A stretch of 64,000 nucleotides of DNA from Massilia sp. PDC64 (GTDB taxonomy: Bacteria > Pseudomonadota > Gammaproteobacteria > Burkholderiales > Burkholderiaceae_D), in NCBI RefSeq assembly GCF_900101265.1, contig NZ_FMZS01000005.1, forward strand, positions 423,631-487,630, written 5' to 3'. This document shows positions 1-8,833 of the stretch, in pieces (within the stretch, counting starts at the first letter, position 1; each line of letters opens with the position of its first letter). Made by a program: the position numbers and the translations under genes. The notes beneath the pieces were generated by a model. That model was given only the letters and a program-made list of their open reading frames with translations. It was not told the DNA's origin and searched no databases.

Positions 1-1
1 G

Positions 2-757
2 AAGTGGCTCGGCTACCAGAACATGCTGTCGCCGCTGATCGGCTCGTCGATCATCCTGGCGGGCGGCCTGCTGGCGGGCGTGCACTGGCGCTATCCGTTC
101 CTGCTGTACCTCATCGGCTTCGCCGTGTTCGCGCTCGCGTGGTTCGTCTGCTGGGAGCCGGAGCGCGACCGCAGCGCTGCCGGCACCGAGGCCGTGGCAG
201 GCTTCCCGTGGCGTTCGACCCTGTTCGTGTGCGGCGTCACCGTGCTGTTCTCGATGGTGTTCTTCGTGCAGGCCGTGCAGCACGGGCGCATCTTCGGCGA
301 CATGGGCGTCGCGTCGCCGGAGCGCATCAGCGTGCTCGTGACCATCGCGAGCCTCGGCACGATCCTGGGCGGCTATGTGTTCAAGCGCCTCGGCGGCGTG
401 TCCGTCACCTTGCGCCTGGCGACCAGCATGGCGCTGTACGGCACCTGCTACGTCGGCGTGGCGTGGGCGCCGAATGCCACCGTCGGCCTGCCGCTGGACG
501 CGCTGGGCCAGGTGGGCGGTGGCCTGCTGCTGCCGGCGCTGATCGCGTGGGCGCTCACGCATTACTGTTTCGAACACCGCGGCCGCGGCATGGGCCTGTG
601 GGGCGGCTCGTTCTTCCTCGGGCAGTTCCTCAGCGCGCCGCTGCTCACGCTGATCCAAAGCGCGGCCGGCACGTTCCTCGCCAGCGTCGCCGCCATCGGC
701 ATCGCCTGCCTGTGCGCGTCCGTCGCGCTGGCGGCCTACCATTTTACGAAAGATTGA
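2..757 (+). CDS. MFS transporter, 5' end outside the window
   Basis: This is the C-terminal two thirds of a major facilitator superfamily permease of the inner membrane; the frame is open to the first base, so the start lies upstream. Hydrophobic segments alternate with short loops, and the conserved stretch FEHRGRGMG followed by SFFLGQFLS is almost the same as in the transporter at 5134-6342, so the two are paralogues. The stop lies one base before the next gene's ATG, which points to an operon with the isomerase at 759. The substrate is not readable from sequence; context suggests a sugar or aromatic glycoside. Confidence 0.85.
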   Translation, partial: KWLGYQNMLSPLIGSSIILAGGLLAGVHWRYPFLLYLIGFAVFALAWFVCWEPERDRSAAGTEAVAGFPWRSTLFVCGVTVLFSMVFFVQAVQHGRIFGDMGVASPERISVLVTIASLGTILGGYVFKRLGGVSVTLRLATSMALYGTCYVGVAWAPNATVGLPLDALGQVGGGLLLPALIAWALTHYCFEHRGRGMGLWGGSFFLGQFLSAPLLTLIQSAAGTFLASVAAIGIACLCASVALAAYHFTKD

Positions 758-758
758 T

Positions 759-1529
759 ATGACATTTGCAGCCTGTATCGAATGGATGTTCACGAAGGGG
801 AACGACGACCTCGCGTCGCGCGTCCGCGCCGCCCACGCGGCCGGCGTGCCGGGCGTGGAGTTCCACCTGTGGCGCGAAAAGGACCTGGACGCGATCGAAC
901 GCGCATTGAATGACACCGGCGTGCGCCTCGTGAGCTTTTGCGTGGAACCTCGCTGCAGCCTCGTCGACCCGGCGGATCACGACAAGGTGCTCGCCGCCGT
1001 CGCCGATGCAATCCCCGTCGCGCAGCGTTTCAAGGATGCCGGCATGGTCGTGGCGTCCGGTTTCACGCGTCCCGGCGTGCCGGAGCAGGAACAGGTCGAC
1101 GCCGCCGTGTCCGTGTTGCGCCGCGCGGCGCAGATGGCGCACGAAGCGGGCACCGTGCTGTGGCTGGAACCCGTCTACATGATCCTGAACGGCCAGCGCA
1201 TGTTCGTTGACACGATCGGCCGCGGCCTGGACATCGTCGCGGCCGTGGACAGCCCGGGCCTGCGGCTGCTGGCGGACGTCTATCACTCGGCACAGACGAA
1301 CGAGGACCTGGCCGGCGCCATCGGCGACCGCATGCGTTACGTCGGGCACGTGCAGGTGGCCGACACGCCGGGCCGCCACGAGCCGGGCACGGGCGCGATC
1401 GCGTGGCCGGCCGTGATGGACGTGCTGCGCGCCAAGGGCTACGACGGCCCCATCGGCCTGGAATACTTCCCCAGCGTGGACGATGCGGAATCGCTGGCCC
1501 TGACGCGCCGCGCGCTGGGCGTGGCGTAA
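759..1529 (+). CDS. Hydroxypyruvate isomerase-like TIM-barrel protein
   Basis: A 256-residue protein of the sugar phosphate isomerase/epimerase superfamily, closest in style to hydroxypyruvate isomerase (Hyi). Likely metal ligands are E137 (LWLEP), D173 (LADVYH), H197 (GHVQ) and E235 (GLEYFP), and the Hyi-like signature ADTPGRHEPGTG is at about 201-212. Length is normal for the family. It starts two bases after the upstream MFS stop, so it is translationally linked to it. Hyi interconverts hydroxypyruvate and tartronate semialdehyde, but members act on varied keto sugars. Next to C-glycoside genes it may process a released keto sugar; that is inference. Confidence 0.8.
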   Translation: MTFAACIEWMFTKGNDDLASRVRAAHAAGVPGVEFHLWREKDLDAIERALNDTGVRLVSFCVEPRCSLVDPADHDKVLAAVADAIPVAQRFKDAGMVVASGFTRPGVPEQEQVDAAVSVLRRAAQMAHEAGTVLWLEPVYMILNGQRMFVDTIGRGLDIVAAVDSPGLRLLADVYHSAQTNEDLAGAIGDRMRYVGHVQVADTPGRHEPGTGAIAWPAVMDVLRAKGYDGPIGLEYFPSVDDAESLALTRRALGVA

Positions 1530-1548
1530 CGACGGCGGATGGTGCACG

Positions 1549-2460
1549 ATGCGATTCAATAAACTGGACCTGAACCTGCTGGTCGTGCTGAACGCGCTCC
1601 TCACCGAGTGCAACATCAGCCGCGCGGCGGAAAAGATCTACCTGAGCCAGTCGGCGACGAGCAGCGCGCTCGCGCGCCTGCGCGACTACTTCAACGACGA
1701 GCTGCTCGTCAGCGCCGGCCGCCAGCTCGTGCTGACGCCGCGCGCGAAGGAACTGGTCGAGCCGGTGCGCGAAGTCCTCATGCGCATCGACAGCACCATC
1801 GCCACGCAGCCCCAGTTCGACCCGGCCACGGAGACGCGCACGTTCACGATCCTCGTGTCCGACTACACGATGGCCGTGCTCGTGCCGCCGCTGCTGGAAG
1901 CGCTGTACCGCCAGGCGCCGGGCGTGCGCGTGAGCCTGCGCCACCAGTACGACCGCCAGCCGGCCGACGTGCTTGAGCAGGGCGACGCCGACTTCCTCGT
2001 GATCCCGTCGCAATACCTCGCGAAGGAACATCCGTCCGCCGTGCTGTTCGAGGAAGACTACCTGTGCGTGACGTGGGAAGGCCACAGCCGCATCCAGGAC
2101 AGGCTCACGTTCGACGACTACCTGTCGTGCGGCCACGTGATCCCGACGTTTTCCAGTCCCAATCCGCTGCCGACGCTGGACGGCTGGTTCATCGAGAGCT
2201 ACGACGTCAAGCGCCGCGTGGAAGTCACGGCGCCGACGATGACGGGGTTGCCGTCGCTCGTCGTCGGCACTGACCGCATCGCCACCGTGCACCGCCGCAT
2301 CGCGCTGCGCGCGCAGGAATCGCTGCCGATCAAGGTGTGGGAACCGCCGCCGCGCATCCCGCGCCTCGTGCAGTCGCTGCAATGGCACCGCCACCGCAAC
2401 AACGACCCGGCCATCCGCTGGCTGCGCGACCTGTTCGTCGACGTCGCCCGCGGCGTCTAA
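1549..2460 (+). CDS. LysR-type regulator of the NodD-like branch
   Basis: A 303-residue LysR-type regulator. The N-terminus (MRFNKLDLNLLVVLNAL, then AAEKIYLSQSATSSALARL and YFNDELLV) follows the pattern of NodD rather than of generic LysR proteins, and the NodD-like pattern continues into the effector domain (VSDY near residue 100, HPSAVLFEE near 165, HNNDPA-like end). NodD proteins respond to flavonoids and bind ATC-N9-GAT within nod boxes. Two nod-box-like elements lie at 4976 and 10086, so this is the obvious candidate to control the C-glycoside cluster. It follows the isomerase gene by 19 bases and may share its transcript. Confidence 0.88.
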   Translation: MRFNKLDLNLLVVLNALLTECNISRAAEKIYLSQSATSSALARLRDYFNDELLVSAGRQLVLTPRAKELVEPVREVLMRIDSTIATQPQFDPATETRTFTILVSDYTMAVLVPPLLEALYRQAPGVRVSLRHQYDRQPADVLEQGDADFLVIPSQYLAKEHPSAVLFEEDYLCVTWEGHSRIQDRLTFDDYLSCGHVIPTFSSPNPLPTLDGWFIESYDVKRRVEVTAPTMTGLPSLVVGTDRIATVHRRIALRAQESLPIKVWEPPPRIPRLVQSLQWHRHRNNDPAIRWLRDLFVDVARGV

Positions 2461-2479
2461 TCCTTTTCAGAGTCTCACC

Positions 2480-3916
2480 ATGACCGAAGCCGTTTCCAGC
2501 GCGGAGGGCAGCGCGCACCATGCCGCCGCGTCCTATAGCCACCGCCGCCGCACCCTGGCGCTGATCGCCGTCGCCCTCGCGTTCGTGATCGACCTGCTCG
2601 ACACGACCATCGTCAACGTCGCCGTCCCGTCCATCGGCGCGACCCTGCACGCGCCCAAGGCGGCGCTGGAGTGGATCGTCGCCGGCTATGCGACGGCGTT
2701 CGCGGTACTCCTCATCGTCGGCGGACGGCTCGGCGACAGCCACGGCTACCGCCGCATGTTCCTCACCGGGATCGCCGCGTTCACGACGACGTCCGTCGCG
2801 TGCGGCCTCGCGCCCGACACCCTGAGCCTGCAGGTCGCCCGACTGCTGCAGGGGGCCAGCGCGGCGCTGATGGTGCCGCAGGTGATGGCCCTCGTGCAGG
2901 TGATGTATCCGCCCGAGGAGCGCTACAAGGTCTATACCGTGTTCGGCTTCCTGGGCGGCTTCTCGGCCGCGCTGGGGCCCATCGTGGGCGGCCTGCTGAT
3001 CGACGCGGACTGGCTGGGCCTCGGCTGGCGCCTCACGTTCCTCATCAACCTGCCGCTCGGCCTCGTCAGCCTCGTCGCCGGCGCGCTGTTGCTGCCGCCG
3101 GGCCGCGGCGTGCATCCAGTGGCCGTCGACCTGCGCGGGGCGTTGCTGTCCGTCGTCCTGCTGTTCGCCTTGCTGACGCCCCTGATCGAAGGCCCGTCGC
3201 GGGACTGGCCGCCGGCGCTCGTCCTGATGCTGCTGGCGGCCGTGCCGCTGGGCTGGATCACGTGGCGTCACCTGCTGCGCCGCCAGGCCCGCCACGGCGA
3301 CGCGCTCGTCGACCCCGCGCTGTTCCGCCTGCGCAAAGTGAACCTCGGCCTGCTGTGCACGCTGTGCGTGAACCCGATCATGCCGGGCTATTTGCTCGTG
3401 ATGACGTTCGCGCTGCAGACGGGCAGGGGGCTGACGGCCTCGCAGATGGCGTACGCCTGCGCGCCGATCGCGTTCGGCGCGATGACCGGCATCACCCTGC
3501 TGGGACCCCGGCTGAACCGGCGCATCGGCGTGCGCACCCTGCTGGCGGGGATAGCCGTGTTCTTCGCGAGCCTGGCCCTGTGCGCGTTCGCGTTGGACGG
3601 CGACCTGTCCTGGCCGCTGCTGCTGGCGGCGCAATACGGGATGGGCATCGGCCTGGGCCTGTGCGGGCCGCAGCTGTCGTTCGCCACGCTGCGCGACGTG
3701 CCCGTCGCGTCGGCCGGCGTGGCGGCAGGGCTGCTCACGACCGTGCAGCAGGTGGCGGCCGCGTTCGGCGTGGCGCTGGCGGGGCTCGTGTTCTTCCATG
3801 GTCTGGATACGGCGGCGGCAGGGGCTTACCAGCGCGCCTATCTGCACGTGCTGCCGTTGCTGCTCGGCCTGCTGCTCGCGGGCGCCGCGGGTGCGGTCCG
3901 GCTGGCGCGAAGTTGA
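2480..3916 (+). CDS. DHA2-type MFS transporter (EmrB/QacA-like)
   Basis: A 478-residue inner-membrane protein with about 14 predicted membrane spans, the size and pattern of the drug:H+ antiporter-2 family. The first span carries the family-typical FVIDLLDTTIVNVAVPSIG (near residue 35), followed by GGRLGDSHGYRRMF, the motif A loop, at about 80-93. It begins 19 bases after the LysR stop and is probably cotranscribed. The family exports hydrophobic or aromatic compounds, so it may expel inducer or toxic intermediates. Substrate unknown. Confidence 0.88.
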   Translation: MTEAVSSAEGSAHHAAASYSHRRRTLALIAVALAFVIDLLDTTIVNVAVPSIGATLHAPKAALEWIVAGYATAFAVLLIVGGRLGDSHGYRRMFLTGIAAFTTTSVACGLAPDTLSLQVARLLQGASAALMVPQVMALVQVMYPPEERYKVYTVFGFLGGFSAALGPIVGGLLIDADWLGLGWRLTFLINLPLGLVSLVAGALLLPPGRGVHPVAVDLRGALLSVVLLFALLTPLIEGPSRDWPPALVLMLLAAVPLGWITWRHLLRRQARHGDALVDPALFRLRKVNLGLLCTLCVNPIMPGYLLVMTFALQTGRGLTASQMAYACAPIAFGAMTGITLLGPRLNRRIGVRTLLAGIAVFFASLALCAFALDGDLSWPLLLAAQYGMGIGLGLCGPQLSFATLRDVPVASAGVAAGLLTTVQQVAAAFGVALAGLVFFHGLDTAAAGAYQRAYLHVLPLLLGLLLAGAAGAVRLARS

Positions 3917-4034
3917 TGTAAATCAATATCGTGTTGCAACCACGCCCAGGGGACGTCTTTATGATGACCGCATACCCGCTGCCGAGCTCGCTTGAGACCG
4001 GCCGGCGGCAGGGTCGTCAATATGGAAAGGAACC

Positions 4035-4952
4035 ATGGATACTGCACGCGATCGCAACACCCTCGGACTGGTCGAAGCCGAGGAACTCTGGAACATGACC
4101 ACCGTGGACCGGGAGGGATACATCTGCCGGGGCTGCGCCCGCCAGGTCTTTCCCGCGTCCTACCTCAAGGACGTCAACAAGAAGCGTCCGTACTTCAAGC
4201 TGGGGCCGGGCGCGGTGCATCTCGACGGCTGCGACGTCGACGGCGCGGAACTCGTGCTCAAGCGGGCGCGCAAGGAGGCCGTCGGCAACCCGGACGAGGG
4301 CTATCCGCTGCCGTTCCCGAACCGCCTCGTGCTGGCCGACGAGCGCATCGTCGAGCCGCGCGACGACGAACCCGCAGGCATCGGCGGCCGGGCACGCACG
4401 CAGGGGCGGCGTGAAGGCGACGGCACGACGCCGCGCCGGCACCACGGGCACACGGTGACGACCATCCGCACCATTTGCCGGACATTCATGGACCTGCCCT
4501 ACGACCGGCCGACCATGCCGCTGCACATACCCGGCGTGGAGGGGACCACGTATGCCAGGGTGTTCAGGTATGTGATCGGCAAGCCCCAGGCGCTGGGCGG
4601 CACCCGGCTGTTCTACGCGCCGATCCGCTGGAAGGCCGAGCCGGTCGTCACGGACGAGTATTGCCTGCTGACGTTGTACGCGGGGGAGTGGGACGAGGCG
4701 ATCCGCGATTTTCCCGATCCGTACCGGGTGCGTGTCCATTGGGCGAACTGGAGCAAGTCGCGGCGCGACAGCTTGATCGAGGACTACGAGACGACCCGGC
4801 AGGAGGCCCGCGAACAGGCGCGCAAGGACAAGGCCATCAAGGGATGGCTGTTCTTCGTCGGCAGGCTGGAGGCCGCCAACCCCAATGTATTCGCCGTCGA
4901 CAATCACAGGCTGATCTGCAGTCTCTCCGGCGCCATCGACTGGCCGAAGTAA
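4035..4952 (+). CDS. Hypothetical protein with CoiA-like Cys/His N-terminus
   Basis: A 305-residue soluble protein that I do not recognise as a characterised family. The N-terminus has C31-x2-C34 and, after an RPYF segment, H62-x3-C66, a layout like a small zinc-binding fold and reminiscent of the start of competence protein CoiA and related nucleases. The middle (about 110-145) is arginine-rich and low in complexity. The C-terminal half is globular, with a lysine/arginine helix near 265-280. There is no signal peptide or membrane span. A good ribosome site (AAAGGAA) precedes the ATG. It stands alone between two catabolic transcription units, so context gives no function. Confidence 0.6.
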   Translation: MDTARDRNTLGLVEAEELWNMTTVDREGYICRGCARQVFPASYLKDVNKKRPYFKLGPGAVHLDGCDVDGAELVLKRARKEAVGNPDEGYPLPFPNRLVLADERIVEPRDDEPAGIGGRARTQGRREGDGTTPRRHHGHTVTTIRTICRTFMDLPYDRPTMPLHIPGVEGTTYARVFRYVIGKPQALGGTRLFYAPIRWKAEPVVTDEYCLLTLYAGEWDEAIRDFPDPYRVRVHWANWSKSRRDSLIEDYETTRQEAREQARKDKAIKGWLFFVGRLEAANPNVFAVDNHRLICSLSGAIDWPK

Positions 4953-4975
4953 GCGGCTCCCCGTGCGCAGGCGGC

Positions 4976-5013
4976 TATCCACCGGGTGGATAGCTGCTAT
5001 CCAAACAATCGCC
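4976..5013. promoter_or_regulatory. Nod-box-like element, copy 1
   Basis: A 38-bp stretch upstream of the operon starting at 5134. It begins with a perfect 19-bp palindrome (4975-4993, CTATCCACC / GGTGGATAG around one G) containing ATC-N9-GAT, and continues with ATCCAAACAATCG. The order ATCCA, GAT, ATCnAAACAATC matches the first 35 positions or so of the rhizobial nod box as I recall its consensus. A second copy lies at 10086-10123, with about 30 of 38 positions identical. Binding by the NodD-like LysR protein at 1549 is inferred. Confidence 0.65.
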
Positions 5014-5133
5014 CGGCTCTCCGAATTTTTCGCTTGGGGAAATAGACAGAAGTCGATATCATAATTCTGGTTCTATTTCCTGCACAAGACAGGATGCGGT
5101 AACAATCCGCAGCCAACGACAAGGAGACACGCG

Positions 5134-6342
5134 ATGCGCAACACCCTTAACCAACCACGCCAGGCCGACTGGCGCCAGGGCTGGATCCTCGTGATCTCCG
5201 GCTTCCTGCCCGTGATGGCGATCATCGCCCTCGCACCCACGCTTCCCACCCTGCTGGGCCACTTCCGCGACGTGCCGAACGCCGGGTTGATGGTCCCCTT
5301 GCTGATCACGGCGCCCAGCGCCTGCATCGCCCTGTTCGCTCCGGGCGCGGGCGCCATCGCCGACCGCTTCGGCCGCCGCAAACTGCTCCTGTGGTCGATG
5401 GCGTTCTACGGCGCCGGCGGCCTCGTGCCGTTCTTCATCGATAATTTCTGGGCCGTCGTCGCGGGCCGCTTCGTGATCGGCTTCGGCGAGGCGGGCGTGC
5501 TGACCGTCGTGAACACGCTGCTGGCCGATTACTTCGAAGAGAAGGCGCGCCACCGCTGGCTGATGATCCAGGGTGTCGTCGGCTCCGTGCTGGGCACCGT
5601 CACCATCGCCAGCTCCGGCTTCCTGGCCGCCCAGGGCTGGCAGTATCCGTTCCTCGTGTACGGCATCGCGATCCCGATCCTGCTCGCGAGCCTCGCCTTC
5701 CTGTTCGAGCCGGAACCGCGCCGCAAGCAGGCGCACGCCGCGCAGGCCGCGACGTCGCCGTTCCCGTACGCCGTCGCGCTGATGGTCTGCGGCGTCACCG
5801 TGCTGCTGTCGACGATCTACTACGTCCAGGTCATCAACTTCTCCGTGCTGCTGAAGGACCTGGGCGTGGCCGACCCGAAATCGATCGGCCTGTCGATGGC
5901 GCTGCCGAGCATCGGCGTGCCGCTGGGCGCGATCCTGTTCAAGATGACGACGCGCTTCGGCGCCGGCACCCAGATCTTCCTCGTGTTCCTCGGCTATGCG
6001 ATCGGCCTCGCCGGCATCGGCCTCGCGCCGGACTACAAGGTGGCGCTGGCGTTCGCCTTCGTCCAGCAGCTGGCCAATGGCCTCATCGTGCCGGCGCTGA
6101 TCGCCTGGGCGCAAAGCAAATTCTCGTTCGAGCACCGCGGCCGCGGCATGGGCTGGTGGGCGAGCTCGTTCTTCGTCGCGCAGTTCCTGTCGCCGGCCGT
6201 CGTCAACGTGATGCGCGCCGCCGTCGGTAACCTGCAGGGCGCCTTCCTGGCGTTCGGCCTGATCGCGGCAGCGTGCGCCGCCGGGGCCTGCCTCCTGCAT
6301 TACCGTGCGGCCCGCGCCGCCCGCCCGCAACCGGGCATGTAA
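5134..6342 (+). CDS. MFS transporter of the C-glycoside operon
   Basis: A 402-residue inner-membrane permease with about 12 spans. Motif A-like GAIADRFGRRKLLL is near 74-88, and FEHRGRGMGWWASSFFVAQFLS is near 330-350, shared with the truncated transporter at the window start. It is the first gene after the nod-box-like element and heads the run to 9975; the next gene starts 36 bases downstream. It probably imports the glycoside, or a sugar or aglycone derived from it, after entry through the TonB receptor at 10216. The exact substrate cannot be read from the sequence. Confidence 0.88.
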   Translation: MRNTLNQPRQADWRQGWILVISGFLPVMAIIALAPTLPTLLGHFRDVPNAGLMVPLLITAPSACIALFAPGAGAIADRFGRRKLLLWSMAFYGAGGLVPFFIDNFWAVVAGRFVIGFGEAGVLTVVNTLLADYFEEKARHRWLMIQGVVGSVLGTVTIASSGFLAAQGWQYPFLVYGIAIPILLASLAFLFEPEPRRKQAHAAQAATSPFPYAVALMVCGVTVLLSTIYYVQVINFSVLLKDLGVADPKSIGLSMALPSIGVPLGAILFKMTTRFGAGTQIFLVFLGYAIGLAGIGLAPDYKVALAFAFVQQLANGLIVPALIAWAQSKFSFEHRGRGMGWWASSFFVAQFLSPAVVNVMRAAVGNLQGAFLAFGLIAAACAAGACLLHYRAARAARPQPGM

Positions 6343-6378
6343 GCACCCATCCTTTTTACGCCAGCAACCGAGGACCCC

Positions 6379-7371
6379 ATGACCACCCAGCATCGCATCA
6401 AGCGAGGCGTCTCGCTGTACAGCTACCAGTACGAGACCTTCCTGCGCACGATGACCCTCGACGACTGCATCGCCCACGCCGCCGGCCTCGGCGCGCGCGG
6501 CATCGAAGTCGTCAGCGAACAATCCTTCACCGGCTTCCCGAACGTCCCGCAAGAGCAGATCGACAACTGGTTCGCGTCGCTCGACCGCCACGGCGCGTAC
6601 GCACAGTGCCACGACATGTTCGTGGACATCAAGCTGTACAAGGACCGCCGCCTGAACTTCGACGAGATGGTCGCGTCGCTGGAGCGCGACCTGCACTTCG
6701 CCAAGCGCATCGGTTGCCCGACCGTGCGCATCATCGTGAACACGCCACCGGAAGTCGTCGTCGCCTGCATCCCGCTGGCGGAAAAGCTCGACATCCGCAT
6801 GGGCATCGAAGTCCACTCGCCGTTCCACTTCGACCATCCGTGGATCCTGCGCTACACGGAGATCACGCGCGCCACCGGTTCGAACCACGTCGGCTACGTG
6901 CCGGACATGGGCATGTACACGAAGAACTACCCGCCCGTCTTCCGCGACCGCTTCCTGCGCATGGGCGCGACGCCGAAGATTGTCGAATTCATCCTGCAGG
7001 CGCACGAGGCGCGCGTGCTGGCCGACTATGTGATCATGGACGTGCGCAAGATGGGCGGCAACCCCGTCGACCTGCAGATGGCCGAGACGATCCGTCACAA
7101 CATCTGGAGCAACCCGCGCCGCATGCTCGAATTCATGCCGTGGATCTTCCACATCCACGCCAAGTTCTACGAGATCGACGAGACGGGCAAGGAACCCGCG
7201 ATCCCGTACGAGGAAATCATCCCCGTGCTGATCGAGGGCGGCTACGACGGCCACCTGTCCAGCGAATACGAGGGCCAACGTCACATCGAGGACGCGTTCG
7301 AGGTGGATGGGCGCGAGCAGGTGCGCCGCCAGCAAGAGATGTTCAAGCGCCTGTTGGGCGAAACGGTTTAA
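6379..7371 (+). CDS. C-glycoside deglycosidase alpha subunit-like TIM-barrel protein
   Basis: A 330-residue sugar phosphate isomerase/epimerase-family protein. Predicted metal ligands are E144 (in EVHS), D176 (VPDMG), H258 or H260 (FHIHAKF) and E296 (SSEYEG); H146, two residues after the first ligand, is where the catalytic base sits in C-glycoside deglycosidases. The decisive evidence is the next gene, a small beta-subunit-like protein found with DfgA/DgpC/CarB-type alpha subunits. Those complexes cleave the C-C bond between a 3-keto-sugar and an aromatic ring by beta-elimination. A clear AACCGAGGA ribosome site precedes the ATG. A plain isomerase role remains possible. Confidence 0.78.
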   Translation: MTTQHRIKRGVSLYSYQYETFLRTMTLDDCIAHAAGLGARGIEVVSEQSFTGFPNVPQEQIDNWFASLDRHGAYAQCHDMFVDIKLYKDRRLNFDEMVASLERDLHFAKRIGCPTVRIIVNTPPEVVVACIPLAEKLDIRMGIEVHSPFHFDHPWILRYTEITRATGSNHVGYVPDMGMYTKNYPPVFRDRFLRMGATPKIVEFILQAHEARVLADYVIMDVRKMGGNPVDLQMAETIRHNIWSNPRRMLEFMPWIFHIHAKFYEIDETGKEPAIPYEEIIPVLIEGGYDGHLSSEYEGQRHIEDAFEVDGREQVRRQQEMFKRLLGETV

Positions 7372-7381
7372 GGAGCGCGGC

Positions 7382-7753
7382 ATGTACGACAAACACATCA
7401 TCTATCCCGATTCGCTGCGCAACGACGGCGACGGCTGGCGCGTGGGCGTGCGCCTCCCTTACTACCGCGGCCAGGTGCTGTCCGCCGTGGAAGACATCGC
7501 GCTGACCGTCGACGGCGAGAAGGTGCCGCGTGAGGACGTGCGCTTCACCGTGCGCGGCAAGACGTGGACCCTGGACGAGCTGGAGACGACGTACGACGAG
7601 CGCTGGGAATTCGGCGAAGTGGCGGAGGTCTCCGTGCCCGGAGGCAGCCTCGCGCCCGGCAAGCACACCGTCACGGCCGCCGTGCAGCTGCGCATCTCGT
7701 ACCTGCCCTGGAGCCCGGTGACGTCCTGCACGACCGAGCTGGCTGTCGCATAA
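7382..7753 (+). CDS. C-glycoside deglycosidase beta subunit-like protein
   Basis: A 123-residue beta-rich protein with no signal peptide. The opening (MYDKHIIYPDSLRN), the central VRFTVRGKTWTLDELETTYDERWEFGE and the YLPWSPV near the end match the small DUF6379 family that forms the beta subunit of C-glycoside deglycosidases (DfgB, DgpB, CarC). The beta subunit packs against the TIM-barrel alpha subunit and completes the active site. It starts 10 bases after the alpha gene with AAGGAG as ribosome site. I chose the ATG at 7382 because an in-frame upstream start would run far into the alpha gene. Confidence 0.8.
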   Translation: MYDKHIIYPDSLRNDGDGWRVGVRLPYYRGQVLSAVEDIALTVDGEKVPREDVRFTVRGKTWTLDELETTYDERWEFGEVAEVSVPGGSLAPGKHTVTAAVQLRISYLPWSPVTSCTTELAVA

Positions 7754-7762
7754 GGAGGCGCC

Positions 7763-8833
7763 ATGGCCACGACGATCAAGGGACCCGCGATTTTCCTCGC
7801 GCAGTTCGCCGGCGACACGGCGCCGTTCGACGACTGGAAGGCGATCACGCGCTGGGCCGGCAGCCTCGGATACAAGGGCGTGCAGGTGCCGTCCAACGAC
7901 CGCCGCCTGTTCGATTTGGCCCGCGCGGCCGAAAGTAAAACGTATTGCGACGAGATCGCCGGCATCGCGGCGGAAAGCGGTGTCGCGATCACGGAACTGA
8001 GCACCCATTTGCAGGGCCAGCTCGTCGCCGTGCACCCCGCGTACGACGAGGCGTTCGACGGCTTCGCGCCGCCTGAGCTGCGCGGCAACCCGTCCGCCCG
8101 CCAGCGCTGGGCCGTGGAGCAGATGCTGCTGGCGGCAAAGGCGTCCGCCAACCTGGGCCTGACGGCGTCGATCAGCTTTTCCGGCTCGCTCGCGTGGCCG
8201 TTCGTGTACCCGTGGCCGCAGCGTCCCGCGGGCCTGATCGAGACGGCGTTCGACGAACTGGCGCGCCGCTGGCGCCCGCTCCTCGACGCGTACGACGCCG
8301 CCGGCATCGACCTCGCGTTCGAACTGCATCCGGGCGAAGACCTGTTCGACGGCGCCACGTTCGAGATGCTGCTCGAACGCGTGGACCACCACCCGCGCCT
8401 GAGCATCGCCTATGACCCGTCGCACTTCCTGCTGCAGCAGCTGGATTACCTGGGCTTCATCGACCGCTACCACGACCGCATCAAGGTCGTGCACGTGAAG
8501 GACGCCGAGTTCCGTCCCGACGCGCGCCAGGGCGTGTATTCCGGCTACCAGTCGTGGGCCGACCGCGCGGGCCGTTTCCGGTCCCTCGGCGACGGCCAGG
8601 TCGATTTCAAGGCCATCTTCAGCAAGCTGGCGCAGTACGATTTCCCCGGCTGGGCCGTGCTGGAATGGGAATGCTGCCTGAAGCATCCGGAGCAGGGTGC
8701 CGAAGAGGGCGCACGCTTCATCCGCGACCACATCATCCGCGTCACCGACAAGGCGTTCGACGATTTCGCGGGCAGTGCCGGCGACCCCGAACGCAATGCG
8801 CGCCTGCTGGGCATCGCGGGAGGTGAGCAATGA
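7763..8833 (+). CDS. Sugar phosphate isomerase/epimerase-family protein
   Basis: A 356-residue TIM-barrel protein with the full metal-site set: E187 (FELHPGED), D218 and H221 (YDPSHF), H244 and D247 (VVHVKDAEF), and E301 (LEWEC). Length and motifs resemble the isomerases that accompany Gfo/Idh/MocA dehydrogenases in keto-sugar pathways. Its ATG follows the beta-subunit stop by nine bases with AAGGAGG as ribosome site, and its stop overlaps the next ATG. A likely job is isomerising the unsaturated or 3-keto sugar released by the deglycosidase, but no activity can be assigned from sequence. Confidence 0.82.
   Translation: MATTIKGPAIFLAQFAGDTAPFDDWKAITRWAGSLGYKGVQVPSNDRRLFDLARAAESKTYCDEIAGIAAESGVAITELSTHLQGQLVAVHPAYDEAFDGFAPPELRGNPSARQRWAVEQMLLAAKASANLGLTASISFSGSLAWPFVYPWPQRPAGLIETAFDELARRWRPLLDAYDAAGIDLAFELHPGEDLFDGATFEMLLERVDHHPRLSIAYDPSHFLLQQLDYLGFIDRYHDRIKVVHVKDAEFRPDARQGVYSGYQSWADRAGRFRSLGDGQVDFKAIFSKLAQYDFPGWAVLEWECCLKHPEQGAEEGARFIRDHIIRVTDKAFDDFAGSAGDPERNARLLGIAGGEQ

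Noticed and set aside
2330..3847. Long minus-strand frame of about 505 codons opposite the DHA2 transporter gene
   Set aside because: The product is low-complexity, rich in Arg, Gln and His, has no family features, and overlaps a well supported gene. High GC makes such mirror frames common here.
5059..7401. Minus-strand frame of 780 codons opposite the MFS and deglycosidase genes
   Set aside because: Shadow of the real genes; its translation is an Arg/His/Asp-rich pattern without motifs.
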